From Gongronella butleri (taxonomy: Eukaryota > Mucoromycota > Mucoromycetes > Mucorales > Cunninghamellaceae): DNA of 64,000 nt. The notes below the pieces were generated by a model. The model searched no databases. It had not been told where the DNA came from and saw only the letters and a program-made list of their open reading frames with translations. The stretch covers positions 1 to 64,000 of the forward strand of contig JAIWZP010000006.1 in the NCBI GenBank assembly GCA_025201375.1. The letters run 5' to 3'. A program made the translations under genes and the position numbers. Each line of letters starts with the position of its first letter. Within the stretch, counting starts at the first letter, position 1. Shown here in pieces: positions 1 through 10,137 of the stretch.

Positions 1-2786
1 TGCAAGTGGAAATCATCTCGAATCGCGCGCATCGCATTGAATCGTTGCTCGTTGTCCACCACCATCAATCCTCCGCTGCAGCCGCGGCCGTGCCTTCTTC
101 CTCGTCGCCATCGTCATCATCGCCCCCAGCTCAAGGTGCAAATCATCCTCATCCTCATCAGCAACAGCTGCCATTGTACCAGCAACAAGCTACAACGACG
201 CCAAAAGGCGCATTGTCGGCCCCATCGTCTTCTTTGCCATCTCCGGTGCCATCGCCTCATCCCATGAACAAGATGTTCTATTATGATCACGAGTTTATCG
301 ATGGTAAAAACAGAGTGACACCCCTCTTTTTTTTTTTTTTGGTGGCACCCCCCTTTTTGGTTTTTTTTTTTTCTCAATTCATGCGTTCCCGCGCCCTGAA
401 TTTTTTTCCCTCAAATGTGTACCAAACCACATGGCAGTACGACCAAATAGCACGGGCGAGGCTCATTTACACCCCTTTTTGATAGAAAATGAAGCGCCCA
501 ACCAGAACGCCCTGATGTGCATGATCACGGATGCGGTGGCCATGACCAATGCCACCCGATCCTCCGTCCTGGTGTCGCCTTCCATGGGAACGCCTGTACG
601 TTTTTGGGAGCCAAGCCAAAAAAAGTGAAAAAAAAAATCAAGGAAGCCAGTCCACTGATAAGGTCCATTTCCTTTGACTCTCTCTCTAGGGCAGCCACAA
701 CATCAGGGACGACTTTTTTACGCAAGTTCCGCTTGGCGTGGGCGCCAGCGATATCAAGCCATGCCTGCTTAGCTACTTTGACCATGTCAATGTGTTTTTC
801 CCGCTGCTCTCCAAGCCTCATTTCATGCAGCAATGGCACACGCAAAAGGTGGACGCGCTTTTATGCTATGCAGTCGCCGCCATGGGTGCACGGTGCATCA
901 ATCATGACAACAATGACGAGCCACACGATCAAATGTATTTCGATCAGTGTCAATGGTTGCTCGAGCAGGGCGTTGCGCGTGATCACGCTTCTCAATTGTC
1001 ATCTGTGCAGGTAAATTAAAAAAAGAAAGAAGGCTAGGGCATAAACAAATCCGGATATACACTAAACTTTTTTTTTTTTTTTAAAAAAAAGGCATTGGTG
1101 CTTTTATGCTGGTACGCCCACTTGCGTGGGCAGATGCAGGCGTGCGCCAGTATGCGGCACAGGCTCGGACAAGCGTGCGATAAACTAGGATTGGACCGAG
1201 ATCCCGAACCCTCGGTTGGCCTGGTCTGCATGGAAATGCATCGTCGTGCCTATTGGATGGTCTTTATCACTGATCAATGGCTTGGTTGGTCCTTGACACA
1301 ATGCGGCCTTGCCTCTGGCGCAGCCAATGGCATTGCAGCAGCCAACGTTGCGTGGCCACAACTTGAAGATCAACAGCTTTATCTCATCGATAGGCCTGCA
1401 CGTGATCATGCCACGCCCATCGTCGATCAAAACGTGGATCACAATCACGCAGCACGCGACTTGTCAACAACAACCGCCGAACATGCACTCCAAATCAACA
1501 CATTTGCGCAATTGATCAAGTTGTCGACACTTGTACGTGAAATTACGCAATTGGCGCGTCATCGGCCATACGACACGCGTGATCCCTTGCCCTGGCACGC
1601 CTACCAGCAACAACACAACGCGCTCGAAAAGCAATTGACCGAGTGGTTGCTCCAATTGCCGTCGTACCTCGAATTTGGCAAACCTGCCGACGACCGCCCG
1701 GTGTCGCCCATGGCCACCGTGTACCACATGCTGTATTATGCCGTCCAGCTCATGTTATACGAGCCATTGACGGCAAACACGCATGACGACGCCGTTGCGC
1801 CCGCTATTGAATCGACACGCACCAAGGCACGCAACATTTGCACCAATGCAAGCAACACCATCTTGCACTTGGCCGAGCAAATGTTGCAAAACGGTCAAAA
1901 AGCGTATTTTGGCAACATTTTCATGATCACCCTCAGCCTTGCGTCATCCGTTTACTTGCATGAACGTGTCCATCACGGACCGCAACGTATCGCGTTCGAT
2001 GGCACCAACGACGCGTCCATTGCACCACAAGAACGCGCCGATTTGTATGCCCACGCCGTGCTCAAGGCCGTGGCATTGATCAGCCATTATTTGCCAGCAG
2101 CCGTCGATCTCCCACAACGTGTCCACTCGTATTTTTCCATCCACACGCCGTCAATGGACGGAAATGGCGCTGCATCGGCACCCACGTCGCCATCTACGCG
2201 ATCTACAAGCAACAATCGAAGCAAAAAACGACGCTACTCGGATTGCTCGTCGTCCGTTGTGTCTGAAAATGCCTCCATCCATGGCAGTGTGGTTCCGCGA
2301 CCCTTTGCCATGCCCGACGATCTTTGCAGTGGCGACGATGACCTGCTTGACGTGGGCCTTGACGCGCTTTTAAGCGAAACAACGCCATTATCGTCGCCTT
2401 CGACATCGTGCCATTCGAACGACGCGTCCTTTTCATCATTGACGATGGCCTGGATGGAAGACACGGACCTGTGGGCGTTTATGAACAGCCAGCCATCCCC
2501 CGTGACCCCGCATCCAGGGCCCTCCAGCCATGTGACGCCATACCCAACCTTGTCGTCGCCGTCATCGGCTTCGTCAACGTCCATGGCCTTTGTTTCACAC
2601 TTTGACCAGCCGATACAGCAGCCATTGACGCCACCAGACGCTCACCACGCGCTACTAGTGCCGCCAGTGCCGCCATGCACAACCATGGATGCTATGTACC
2701 ACATCCAGTCACCCGTTTGGAAATCACAAGACAATGCTACTGACCTGATCGATCCGTATACCTACATGCCGGTCATTCATTGCTGA
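1..2786 (+). CDS. Fungal-specific Zn2Cys6-type transcription factor, 5' partial
   Basis: Nuclear transcription regulator of the fungal Zn2Cys6 class; only the part after the zinc cluster is inside the window. Exons are 1-303, 486-595, 690-1010 and 1092-2786; all junctions are GT-AG and in phase, giving about 808 visible residues. The window opens in the linker that normally follows the cluster (ending HRIESLL), then a Ser/Pro/Gln-rich spacer. Exons 3 and 4 encode the 'fungal_trans' middle homology domain: LLSYFDHVNVFFPLLSKPHF, an AVAAMGARC helix, LLCWYAHLRGQ, and CMEMHRRAYWMVFITDQ. The last 200 residues are Ser/Thr/Pro-rich with acidic patches (GDDDLLDVG), a plausible activation region. The reading frame runs out of the left edge with no start codon. 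The target genes cannot be told from this part. Confidence 0.9.
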
Positions 2787-3799
2787 TTATCGATGGATTA
2801 GGCCCCCCCACACACATACTTCTTCATGCAACATGGCTCAATTGGGCCATTTCTTCTTTTGTGGAACTTGGCACATTCTCCCCCCCTAACCCTATGTTTG
2901 CCTTTTATGATTGTTTATGGCTTTCTCTCTCTCCCCCATTATGACGCTCATCTCTTTGTTGGATCATACCTTATGCTTCTTTTGTTCTTTTTTCTTTTTG
3001 GTCATTCCCCCCTCCCTCCTCAATTGTTCTCCCACAGTTCCCCCCCCCCATTCCCACTCCTTTGTTGATTCTTTTTTTTTTTCAAAATCATTTTTTTTCT
3101 TGTTGGTCAGGCATATTTTTTCTATCATAAAATTGGATACCTTTTTATTTTTTTAAACTTTCTTTTTAATAATGCATTTAAGATTTTGATGACTGTGCGC
3201 GGTGGCACGACGCGTATCATGGGATGTTTTCCGTTTTTCTTTTGACCAAAGACAAGCCGGTTCAACGGCCATGTAATTAAGGTGCGTCAGCAGGCCAATC
3301 GTCATCTGAATTGCCGGCGCGTCAAACCCCCACACCCCCAAAACCAAATGTAAACAGACTTTTTGTCATGGATTGGTTCGCTTGTGTAGCACCTTCTAAG
3401 CTCGTCTCGATGCTCCGAATGTGCCGCTTCCTAATGATGCCTGTGTTGCATGGTTCACGCCACGAATTGACGAAAAGGATGGTTCTGAAGAGAAACGGCG
3501 CGACGAGTCTCTATTTTACCGCAAATCGTGGCCCATTTTGGCTTTTTTTTTTTTCCGCAACGTGTAACTCATGTACAAGATCCTTGACTGGAAGCGCGCT
3601 GACCACAATAGGGTCGACGATGTACTCTAAAGGAAAAAAAAATATCACTAGCATTGACAGAGGGCGGTCATGCGCGGTCTTTTTTTCATCTTTTGCAGCG
3701 CATGATCGGCATGCTAGCGACGCATAAGCATAAAAGCTATCCAGATGCGTCGGCTCGGCTGTGGAATTACACAGCAAAAAAAGAAAAGAAAACAAAAAT
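2787..3799. other. Intergenic, 3' flank of transcription factor
   Basis: The first 400 bases are C/T-rich with many T runs, as expected for the 3' untranslated region of the gene before it. I see no convincing coding region here; the longest open frames lack codon bias and homology. Confidence 0.5.
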
Positions 3800-4935
3800 T
3801 GAACACGAGAGCGGCAATGGCCGTATTTTCTTACGCGCTGCGTTCACATTGAGCTGCCCAATGCCTGCACCACCAAGTCTTCGAACCAGAGCCGCAAGCA
3901 TGATGACTCATCACGCCTCTTGCGCTCATTTGCAGGCACCACAAAAACGGAAGCAGTCATTTTCATTGGTTTTATTTCATTTTTTTGCTGCGCAAAATCA
4001 TGGAAAGTGAGGCGCAGCTTATGCTGATCTCTGGCGGATGGAGACCACTGTGCTTTGGAAGCCCCAGTTCTCGGCGGGGTAGGCCGTGAAGTGGATAAAG
4101 CCACGCGCAGAGCCAATGCCCAATTCTTCGTCAAGTAAAGCAGCTACGGCCTTGCTCAGGCTCGCGTTGCGTTCTTCATCAATGTGGCCGATGGAGCCAA
4201 CCTTGGCCAGATATGCCGCGTCATTCGTGCCGCCAAAAAAGATCTCGTCGGCTTTGGTGAATGTCACAATGCACACCGACTCGGGTTTGCCAATCTGTTC
4301 GGAAAACAGCACTGACAGCTTCTTCACAAAGGCTGGCACGTCCTTGGGCTGTTGCTTGAGAATGATTTCAAAGCTGGGCATGGTGGGGTGAAACGCAAAA
4401 TAAAAAAAAATTGAGAACAAAAAAAAAAAAAAATGCGAGCCAGGCAGTGCGTCGCCCTTTTTGATCGCACGACGCCTTCTTTGTGCAACCACGACTCAGC
4501 CAAACGCCGATCGACCGGCACCTCCGGTTTGTCAGAGCCGACAATCTGACAAATCAACAAAATTATGCGCATTTTGCCCTGCTTGTCTTTGTCTATCACG
4601 CAAAAGAAGTGGAGAGAGATGCAGACAAGATTCTTGGAGACACAATGCGCACTTCAATTCTCTTGATGCCGTAGAGTATGGCATTCATCTGAACATTGTG
4701 TCAAATTTTGGTCAAGAGTGGTGCATAGTTCATGCTGAACACTCATGTCTACCCTAGTATGTTTTAGTTTTGAATGATACAAGAGGCGCAGCGCATGGCG
4801 TCACCACCATGAAAACCGTTGATCAAGCTTTAAAGTATTCCACAGTGGCTGATTTGCGATTGAGCGCGAAATTGGGCTTTAATCGTCATGTTGTAAGCGG
4901 GAGACATGATTGTGCGTGTAAAGCAAATGGCAGCC
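3800..4935. repeat. Tandem segmental duplication, unit 1 (MIF gene copy 1)
   Basis: This block matches 5195-6330 at an offset of about 1380-1390 bases. Matching stretches are found downstream of the gene (for example the CGTATTTTCTTACGCGC words near 3823 and 5214, and GATGACTCATCAC near 3902 and 5289), through the coding region, in the promoter (TTGTGCAACCACGACTC near 4481 and 5865), and in the far upstream part (TTGATCAAG with TTAATCGTCATGTT near 4818-4890 and 6206-6280). The whole gene with its flanks was therefore copied. Confidence 0.85.
4019..4381 (-). CDS. MIF-like tautomerase superfamily protein, copy 1
   Basis: Protein of 120 residues of the macrophage migration inhibitory factor family, the usual length for the family. 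It starts Met-Pro, so after Met removal Pro1, the catalytic base of tautomerases, would be N-terminal; this fixes the start at 4381 rather than further upstream in the open frame. Family signatures are the GKPESVCIV segment (Gly-Lys-Pro around residue 31-33), FFGGTNDAAYLAKVGSIG in the central beta strand/helix, and ELGIGSARGFIHF near the C terminus. No intron and no signal peptide. It stands head to tail with a paralogue 1.38 kb away. Fungal MIF-like proteins have poorly known roles; keto-enol tautomerase activity is inference from Pro1. About two thirds of residues match copy 2. Confidence 0.9.
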   Translation of the reverse strand: MPSFEIILKQQPKDVPAFVKKLSVLFSEQIGKPESVCIVTFTKADEIFFGGTNDAAYLAKVGSIGHIDEERNASLSKAVAALLDEELGIGSARGFIHFTAYPAENWGFQSTVVSIRQRSA

Positions 4936-4949
4936 TGGCATTTTTGACA

Positions 4950-5110
4950 CGATTTAAAAATCATAGACATTTTCGACTCGTGATAGAGCGCGTCAAACGT
5001 CGCGTTGCATGCGCCTATTTCTAATAAAAATTTCATTGTGCGCGCGAGTCACTGATTTTAAGCGTCAATTCTTCGATTTTACCGTGCTGCATCATTTGCC
5101 GTCGACATGG
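4950..5110 (+). repeat. Dispersed repeat family, short internally deleted copy (D)
   Basis: AATCATAGACATTTTCGAC and the following CGCGTCAAACGTCGCGTTGC are close to 7167-7215 of copy A. It then jumps directly to CACTGATTTTAAGCGTCAAT, which in copy A lies about 500 bases further on (7755-7780). So this copy has lost the centre of the element. It sits between the two MIF duplication units. Confidence 0.7.
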
Positions 5111-5194
5111 AGGCACGATAGCAAACTGGGAGCGTCTTTGCCGTTTTAACATCGCGCAGCAAAAATAAAACAAAAGAAAAGAAAAAAATAATAT

Positions 5195-6330
5195 GCAAAA
5201 GGGAGAAGGACCGTATTTTCTTACGCGCCGCGCACATTGAAGGGCCAATTGCCTGCACAACCAAGTGCTCAAACCTGGCCCGCAAACAAGATGACTCATC
5301 ACACCACTTGCATCCATTCGTAAGCATTATAAACACGGAAATAGCCATTTCAATTGTTTTATTCAGTATTATGGAGCGTGAGACGCAGACGTTGCCTAAT
5401 CCTTGTTCTTAAAGATGGTGGAAAACACCGTGTTGTTGAAGCCGATATTGGCGGCGGGGAAATCAGTGAAGAGGATATAGCCGCGCGCGGGGCCAATGCC
5501 CAATTCTTCGTCAAGGAAAGCAAGCACGGCCTTGGTCAGGTTCGCGTTGCGCTCCTCATCAATGTGGCCGATGGAGCCAACCTTGGCCAGATATGCCGCG
5601 TCATTCGTGCCGGCGAAAAAGATGTCATCGACTTTGGCGTATGTCACGAGGCACACGGACTCGGGTTTACCAATCTGTTCGGCAAACAGCACCGACAGCT
5701 TCTTCAGGAAGGCTGGCACGTCCTTGGGCTGCTCCTTGGTGGTGATTTCGAAAATGGGCATGTTGGGGTGAAACACGAAAAAAAGGGAAATGAGAACAAA
5801 AAGCAAAAAAAAGGGTGGGAGCCAGGCATCGGTGTCGCCCTTTTTTGAATGCACGACGCCGTCCTTGTGCAACCACGACTCGCCCAGATTCCGAGATAGA
5901 CTGGCCCTGGTCTTTCAGGGCTGGCAACCTGACAAATCAACGATAGGTGACAATTGCGAGTATTTTGTCCAATTTTTCTTTGAATATCATGAAAAAAAAC
6001 TGGGAGTGACATTAATAATATTCTTGCATGTCTAATGCGCGCTTCCATCTCTTGCTTGGGTGGAATATGACATCCCTTTTGATCGTAGGGCCTAATTTTG
6101 GTCAAAAATTCATGTTTAATTACACATGTGCACCCTAGAAATTTTTTTTTTTTTTTGCCTGAACGACACAGGGCCGCGACGTTTGTGTTGCCACAAAGAA
6201 GCGCATTGATCAAGTTTTTAAATATTCAACAGAGGTTAATTTTGCGACTTTGGGCAAAATTGGCCATTAATCGTCATGTTTGAAAGCGAGAGACCTGTTT
6301 GTTGGTGTAAAACAAAGAGCAGCCAATTAA
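5195..6330. repeat. Tandem segmental duplication, unit 2 (MIF gene copy 2)
   Basis: Second unit of the MIF duplication, partner of 3800-4935. Similarity is highest in the coding region and clear but gapped in both flanks, so the duplication is not very recent. Confidence 0.85.
5396..5761 (-). CDS. MIF-like tautomerase superfamily protein, copy 2
   Basis: Paralogue of the gene at 4019-4381, 121 residues, again beginning Met-Pro with the catalytic Pro1. The central block FFAGTNDAAYLAKVGSIGH and the GKPESVCLV block are nearly identical to copy 1. The C-terminal part differs more, with FPAANIGFNNTVF in copy 2 against YPAENWGFQSTVV in copy 1; copy 2 is closer there to animal MIF, which has a conserved N(V/W)GWNNSTF-like end. 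Both copies keep intact frames, so both are probably functional and have begun to diverge. The start is set by Met-Pro; an in-frame extension upstream is low-complexity and not believed. Confidence 0.9.
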   Translation of the reverse strand: MPIFEITTKEQPKDVPAFLKKLSVLFAEQIGKPESVCLVTYAKVDDIFFAGTNDAAYLAKVGSIGHIDEERNANLTKAVLAFLDEELGIGPARGYILFTDFPAANIGFNNTVFSTIFKNKD

Positions 6331-6719
6331 AGAAACTTTTACGAACAAACAAAATAAAAAGAAACTATAATCGCAAAAATTCCAATGCTTCAGGGGATAA
6401 AAAAACGGAATTGCGCTCTAATCGCCATCTATTGCACTTGTTCTCAGCACCTCCAGACATTGTGTAATGCTTTTGGAGTTGATGACAGACAACTGGTCAA
6501 AATATGACAGAAATCGAAAAACTGTAGCGTCGCTATTTTTTCAAAAAAGAGCCTTTTAGCAAGTTTACACCTTAATCTTCCCGATACAGGGTCAACAAAT
6601 GAGTTGTTTCTTTGCTTCAGTTACATATGGGGTTATGCAAGTTGGTTGTTGTAAAAACAATGGTGCACCAATGTCTTGATTGTCAAGCAAATTGCATTTC
6701 GAATGATTTTATAGTATTT
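6331..6719. other. AT-rich intergenic sequence
   Basis: No coding signal or structured feature recognised between the MIF duplication and repeat copy A. Confidence 0.4.
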
Positions 6720-7810
6720 TGGTAGTGTGTCAATGAAACCGCAGGCAGCAGGAAAATTGAATAGTCATGTCGACGACGACAAGATTTCTCGTTCAAATGA
6801 GCTTACTCTTGCGGCATTGTCATCACTGGACGACGCGCAAGCTCGATTTTCGAAAATGGCGAATTTTCCAAGGGATAGAGTCGATGACGTGAAAATTGTA
6901 AGACTTTAGTCCTTAGATCTCCACGTCAATCACGCACATGGCAAATACACCTCATTTCACCGACGAAAACCAAATAAAGGAGTCCATTGACTGGTTTCCG
7001 CGAAATGCGCAAAAAGCTACAATTTTTCACCCCAAGGAAAACTTGATGAGAATTGAAGGCAGCGTCATGAAAATTATGTCACTAGAAAGAGCACGGAACG
7101 TTGCATACGTGACCATTAACGATATCGAAAAAAGTGATTTTTTGGCGTTTTAGACGCGGTTTCTAAATCATATGTATTTTTCGACGCGTGATAAAGCGCG
7201 TCAAGCGTCGCGTTACACGCGCCTATTCCTAATATAACTTAGGCACATGACAGCCCTCTTGTCGACGGATGCGTCGGCGCAGCTCTGTGGACGCGTTTTT
7301 CCCGCGCAATTTGACATTGAAATTAAATCTAAAATCGCCCATTGCTCGACATCGACAAGATGGATTGCGTTTGTTTTTGAATTTTTGGTGGTTTCACCAC
7401 GCGATGCATCATGTGTGCAAGTTTGACCGAGACATGGAGACTTGATTTCCAACTCTCCTGATCGGTGGCTCATCATGCCCAAATTTTGATTTGCAGGTTG
7501 CGCACCCCAGTGACCTGCGACAGTGGCGAGTAGCGTCCCACGTGGAATTTTCTAGATTGTTGATTCTCATTGGCGTGTCCCAGAGTCCACCGCCAATGCA
7601 ATTCGCTGAAACGAATGCCAATTTCTCTATTTTCTGGTTTTGCAACTTTTACACGCCTTGTTTTCTCTGCACTCTGAACAATTGTACTTTTTTTTCTTTG
7701 TTCCTCAATGACGCGGATTCAAATGAACCCAGCGGCATCGCATTGCGGGCGTGTGTCGCTGATTTTAGGCGTTAATTCTTCGATTTCATCTTTTTGCGTC
7801 ATTTGTGCCC
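6720..7810 (+). repeat. Dispersed repeat family, long copy (A)
   Basis: About 1.1 kb shared with 20930-21770 (same strand) and 58470-59320 (opposite strand), and in part with 4950-5110 and 35710-36005. Landmarks are TCAAATGAGCTTACTCTTGC (6795), a TTTTCGAAAATGGCGAATTT block (6846), TATTTTTCGACGCGTGATAA (7176), GTTTCACCACGCGATGC (7392) and GTGACCTGCGACAGTGG (7508). A short frame at 6727-6909 resembles one in copy B (SNE.TLAAL..LDDAQ.RFSKM), but it is broken. I see no terminal inverted repeats or transposase, so this is probably a non-autonomous element or its relic. Confidence 0.75.
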
Positions 7811-8308
7811 CTTTTTTCCATGAATCCTAGAGACTCGACTCCAGACATGTTTGAGCTCAGCATTTTTATTTCTTTTTTTCGGTTGTGGATCAAGTGCACA
7901 CGCTTGATGTGCAGAATCTCAGCTAGTATTGACAACAATTAAGAAAAAGTGTGCGCCAGGGGGCGTGCGCTCAGGTCAATCATAAACAAAGGGGTATTTG
8001 CCATACTTTTTTTGACAAAGGGACCTCTTCCCTTCTATTTTTAGTCATTGTTTTTTTGTTGCCAGTGATAAAATGCTGCTTTTTTCAAGACAAAGAATCC
8101 TTTTCTTCCTCAATTGCTTTTTGACTTGAATTGCTTGTACCCTTTGTTGCCACACGGCTCGACATTATATCCGGTTGGTGTAGCGATTTGGTCGTCCCAA
8201 TGGGTGATAATCCGGTATGGAGTGCAATTCATTGCTTTGTCTCGCAAGTCTTATAAAATGTGGTGCAGTACATCACCATGATCTATTACTACAATTGCTC
8301 TGGCTCAA
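7811..8308. other. Sequence upstream of the Fanzor relic
   Basis: T-rich non-coding stretch. The missing N-terminal part of the Fanzor at 8309 would be expected here, but I could not recognise it in any frame; an in-frame stop lies at 8279-8281. Confidence 0.4.
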
Positions 8309-9521
8309 TTGGCCGTGGTGTACCTTGATTGTGGCCATTATACGTCAAGTTTGGACGCATTCAAGTTCCGTGGTTCTCTTTACACAGACGGCGTGGGTGT
8401 ATCCATCCTGAAGCAAGACCGGAATACAAGGGCGCAAGGCTTCCAAGATCTGCAAGGCCAGCGGCCAGAGGATGTCCGCAACATTGCCACGTTGGCGGAG
8501 GAGGAGCACAATGCACTTGTGGGTCGCCTGGTGTTCATTGACCCTGGTCGACGGGACGTGTTCTTCACGATGCACGAGGACTCGACTCCAGAGGATCCGC
8601 TGACATATCGATACACGGCAAATCAGCTGCGCAAGGAGACCAAGCATCGCAAATACACATCTCTGGTGGCCAGGAGCAAGCCGCGAATCGTCCAGCAATC
8701 AGAGACCTTCTCGAGCCAAAACTCGGCCAAATTCAACAGTATCTCAAGTTTCAACGACCACTTGAACGCGCGCGTCATTGAATCTGGCCCGATGCGCTCG
8801 TTTTACGAGGACCTCGTGGTCACAGGGGGTCTCAATCATCGAGGGCACAATCCGCCATTGATCCGTAAGCTCAAATTCCATCGCTACAAGCGGCGCCAGC
8901 AAGCGGGTGCTCGTTTGGTCCGGACGCTGCTGGAACAGTATAAGCGGGTCGGTGAAAATGGTCAGACGATACTGCCAGCGTTTGTCATTGAGGACTGGAG
9001 TGCCGGCAACGCACGGTTCCACGAGCCAGTGCCAACAAAGCGTCTGACGCGCATGTTGGTGAAACAGGGGCTCGAGATCCACAAGATTTGGGAGTACAAT
9101 ACTTCCAAGATCTGCCCAATTTGCCAAGATCACGTCAACCTCTTGGAGACCTTCCTGCCAATGCAAACCCCAGACCGCATCGCCGGGCGAGCAATCCCAC
9201 GGTGCCATGCTTGGGCCTGCTGAGGTAAAGAAAACAAAAAAAAGAAACAGAAAAAAAAAAAGGACGACAAAAGGCATAATGGCAATTTTTTTTTTCAATT
9301 GAAGGTGCACGTCTAGAGGTGTAGATTGCCTGAATGGCCTCGCGCGGACTAGATCGGTTAATTTGAACATGTCGACCCGTTTCTGGAATCGCGACCTGGC
9401 TGCCTGCCTCAATTTCAGGAACATTGTTCAAAGTCTGCGAAATGGTCAAGAACGCCCTTTTGTCTATACGCCGGCGGCAACGATAGCTCGTCGCACGTTT
9501 ATCCAAAGTGGCACTCTATGA
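8309..9521 (+). pseudogene. Fanzor (eukaryotic TnpB-like RNA-guided nuclease), 5'-truncated and frameshifted
   Basis: Relative of bacterial TnpB/Cas12, a transposon-borne nuclease that uses a guide RNA. The main frame 8309-9223 shows the pre-RuvC block GSLYTDGVGVSIL, RuvC-I FIDPGRRDVFF (Asp at 8540), the PLTYRYTANQLRKET block, LIRKLKFHRYKRRQQAG, IEDWSAGNARFHEP, RuvC-II IWEYNTSKICPIC (Glu at 9092) and the first zinc-ribbon CxxC (9113-9124). It stops at 9221. The rest continues in another frame after a GT-AG intron 9225-9304: LLRCTSRGVDCLNGLARTRS, then FWNRDLAACLNF with the RuvC-III Asp at 9393, ending at 9521. Joining needs a one-base shift near 9205-9210, so this copy is broken unless the base is a sequencing error. 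All three acidic residues survive. No N-terminal domain was found upstream. Confidence 0.85.
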
Positions 9522-9661
9522 ATCGGTGCGCTCGGCGACCATGGAGCCCGCGTTTGCTGGACAACAGCCATCTGCACAGTTTCTTGGAGGCGTGCCCACG
9601 CGTGTCAGAGCTGACGCTCATTCAAAAGGGCCACATCTACAACAAGGGCCGAATCGTCCTC
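9479..9661 (+). pseudogene. Possible F-box/leucine-rich-repeat fragment
   Basis: In the frame beginning at 9479 the translation contains LLDNSHLHSFLEACPRVSEL followed by a TLIQKGHIYNKGRIVL stretch, and stops at 9659-9661. The hydrophobic spacing is like one leucine-rich repeat of fungal F-box proteins. It overlaps the end of the Fanzor relic in a different frame and has no visible start, so at most it is a fragment. Confidence 0.25.
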
Positions 9662-10137
9662 AAACCAAACTTGCAATGACTGCCGTTGATATCATGCCGA
9701 CAGTCAACGCCAAAGTCAGCAAGAAAATAGCCTCACCTTTGCAAGTTGATGGTCCGTTCCTTGCCAACGTGACAAAGGACAGCAAATTTGTCGCAAATTG
9801 CTTCCAAATCAAGCCCATCCCCATCCTTTTAGTACACCATTGACAAAAAAATGACAGTAAAATAAGGAAGTTTGCCCACAGTGGCAATTCTACAAGCAAG
9901 AGATCGGGTCTTGGAGCCAATTTATCGCAAAACACGCTTTTATGAGCTTTACACCTTTCGACACGGATTGAAGCAAGCCGCCAGGCAGCACAAAAATCTA
10001 ATACCTGAACATCTGCATCCATTGGCACGCAGTCCTAGCACCAAAACACGAAATTGGAGCCGAGGATCCAGGTTTTCGCGTGACATGAGCACATTTGAAT
10101 AATTTAGCTGTTGAGCGCGAGTTTTTTATTTTGAAAT
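9662..10137. other. Intergenic sequence between Fanzor relic and DLD2-like gene
   Basis: No supported gene. A short frame at 9872-10102 (PIYRKTRFYELYTFRHGLKQ) faintly recalls the basic helix of Fanzors, but this is too weak to call. Confidence 0.35.

Noticed and set aside
3311..3727. Plus-strand frame of 138 codons between the first gene and the MIF copies
   Set aside because: No homology, low-complexity stretches, no supportive codon pattern.
9872..10102. Frame with PIYRKTRFYELYTFRHGLKQ as a second Fanzor piece
   Set aside because: Similarity limited to a few basic and aromatic residues; no RuvC or zinc motif follows.
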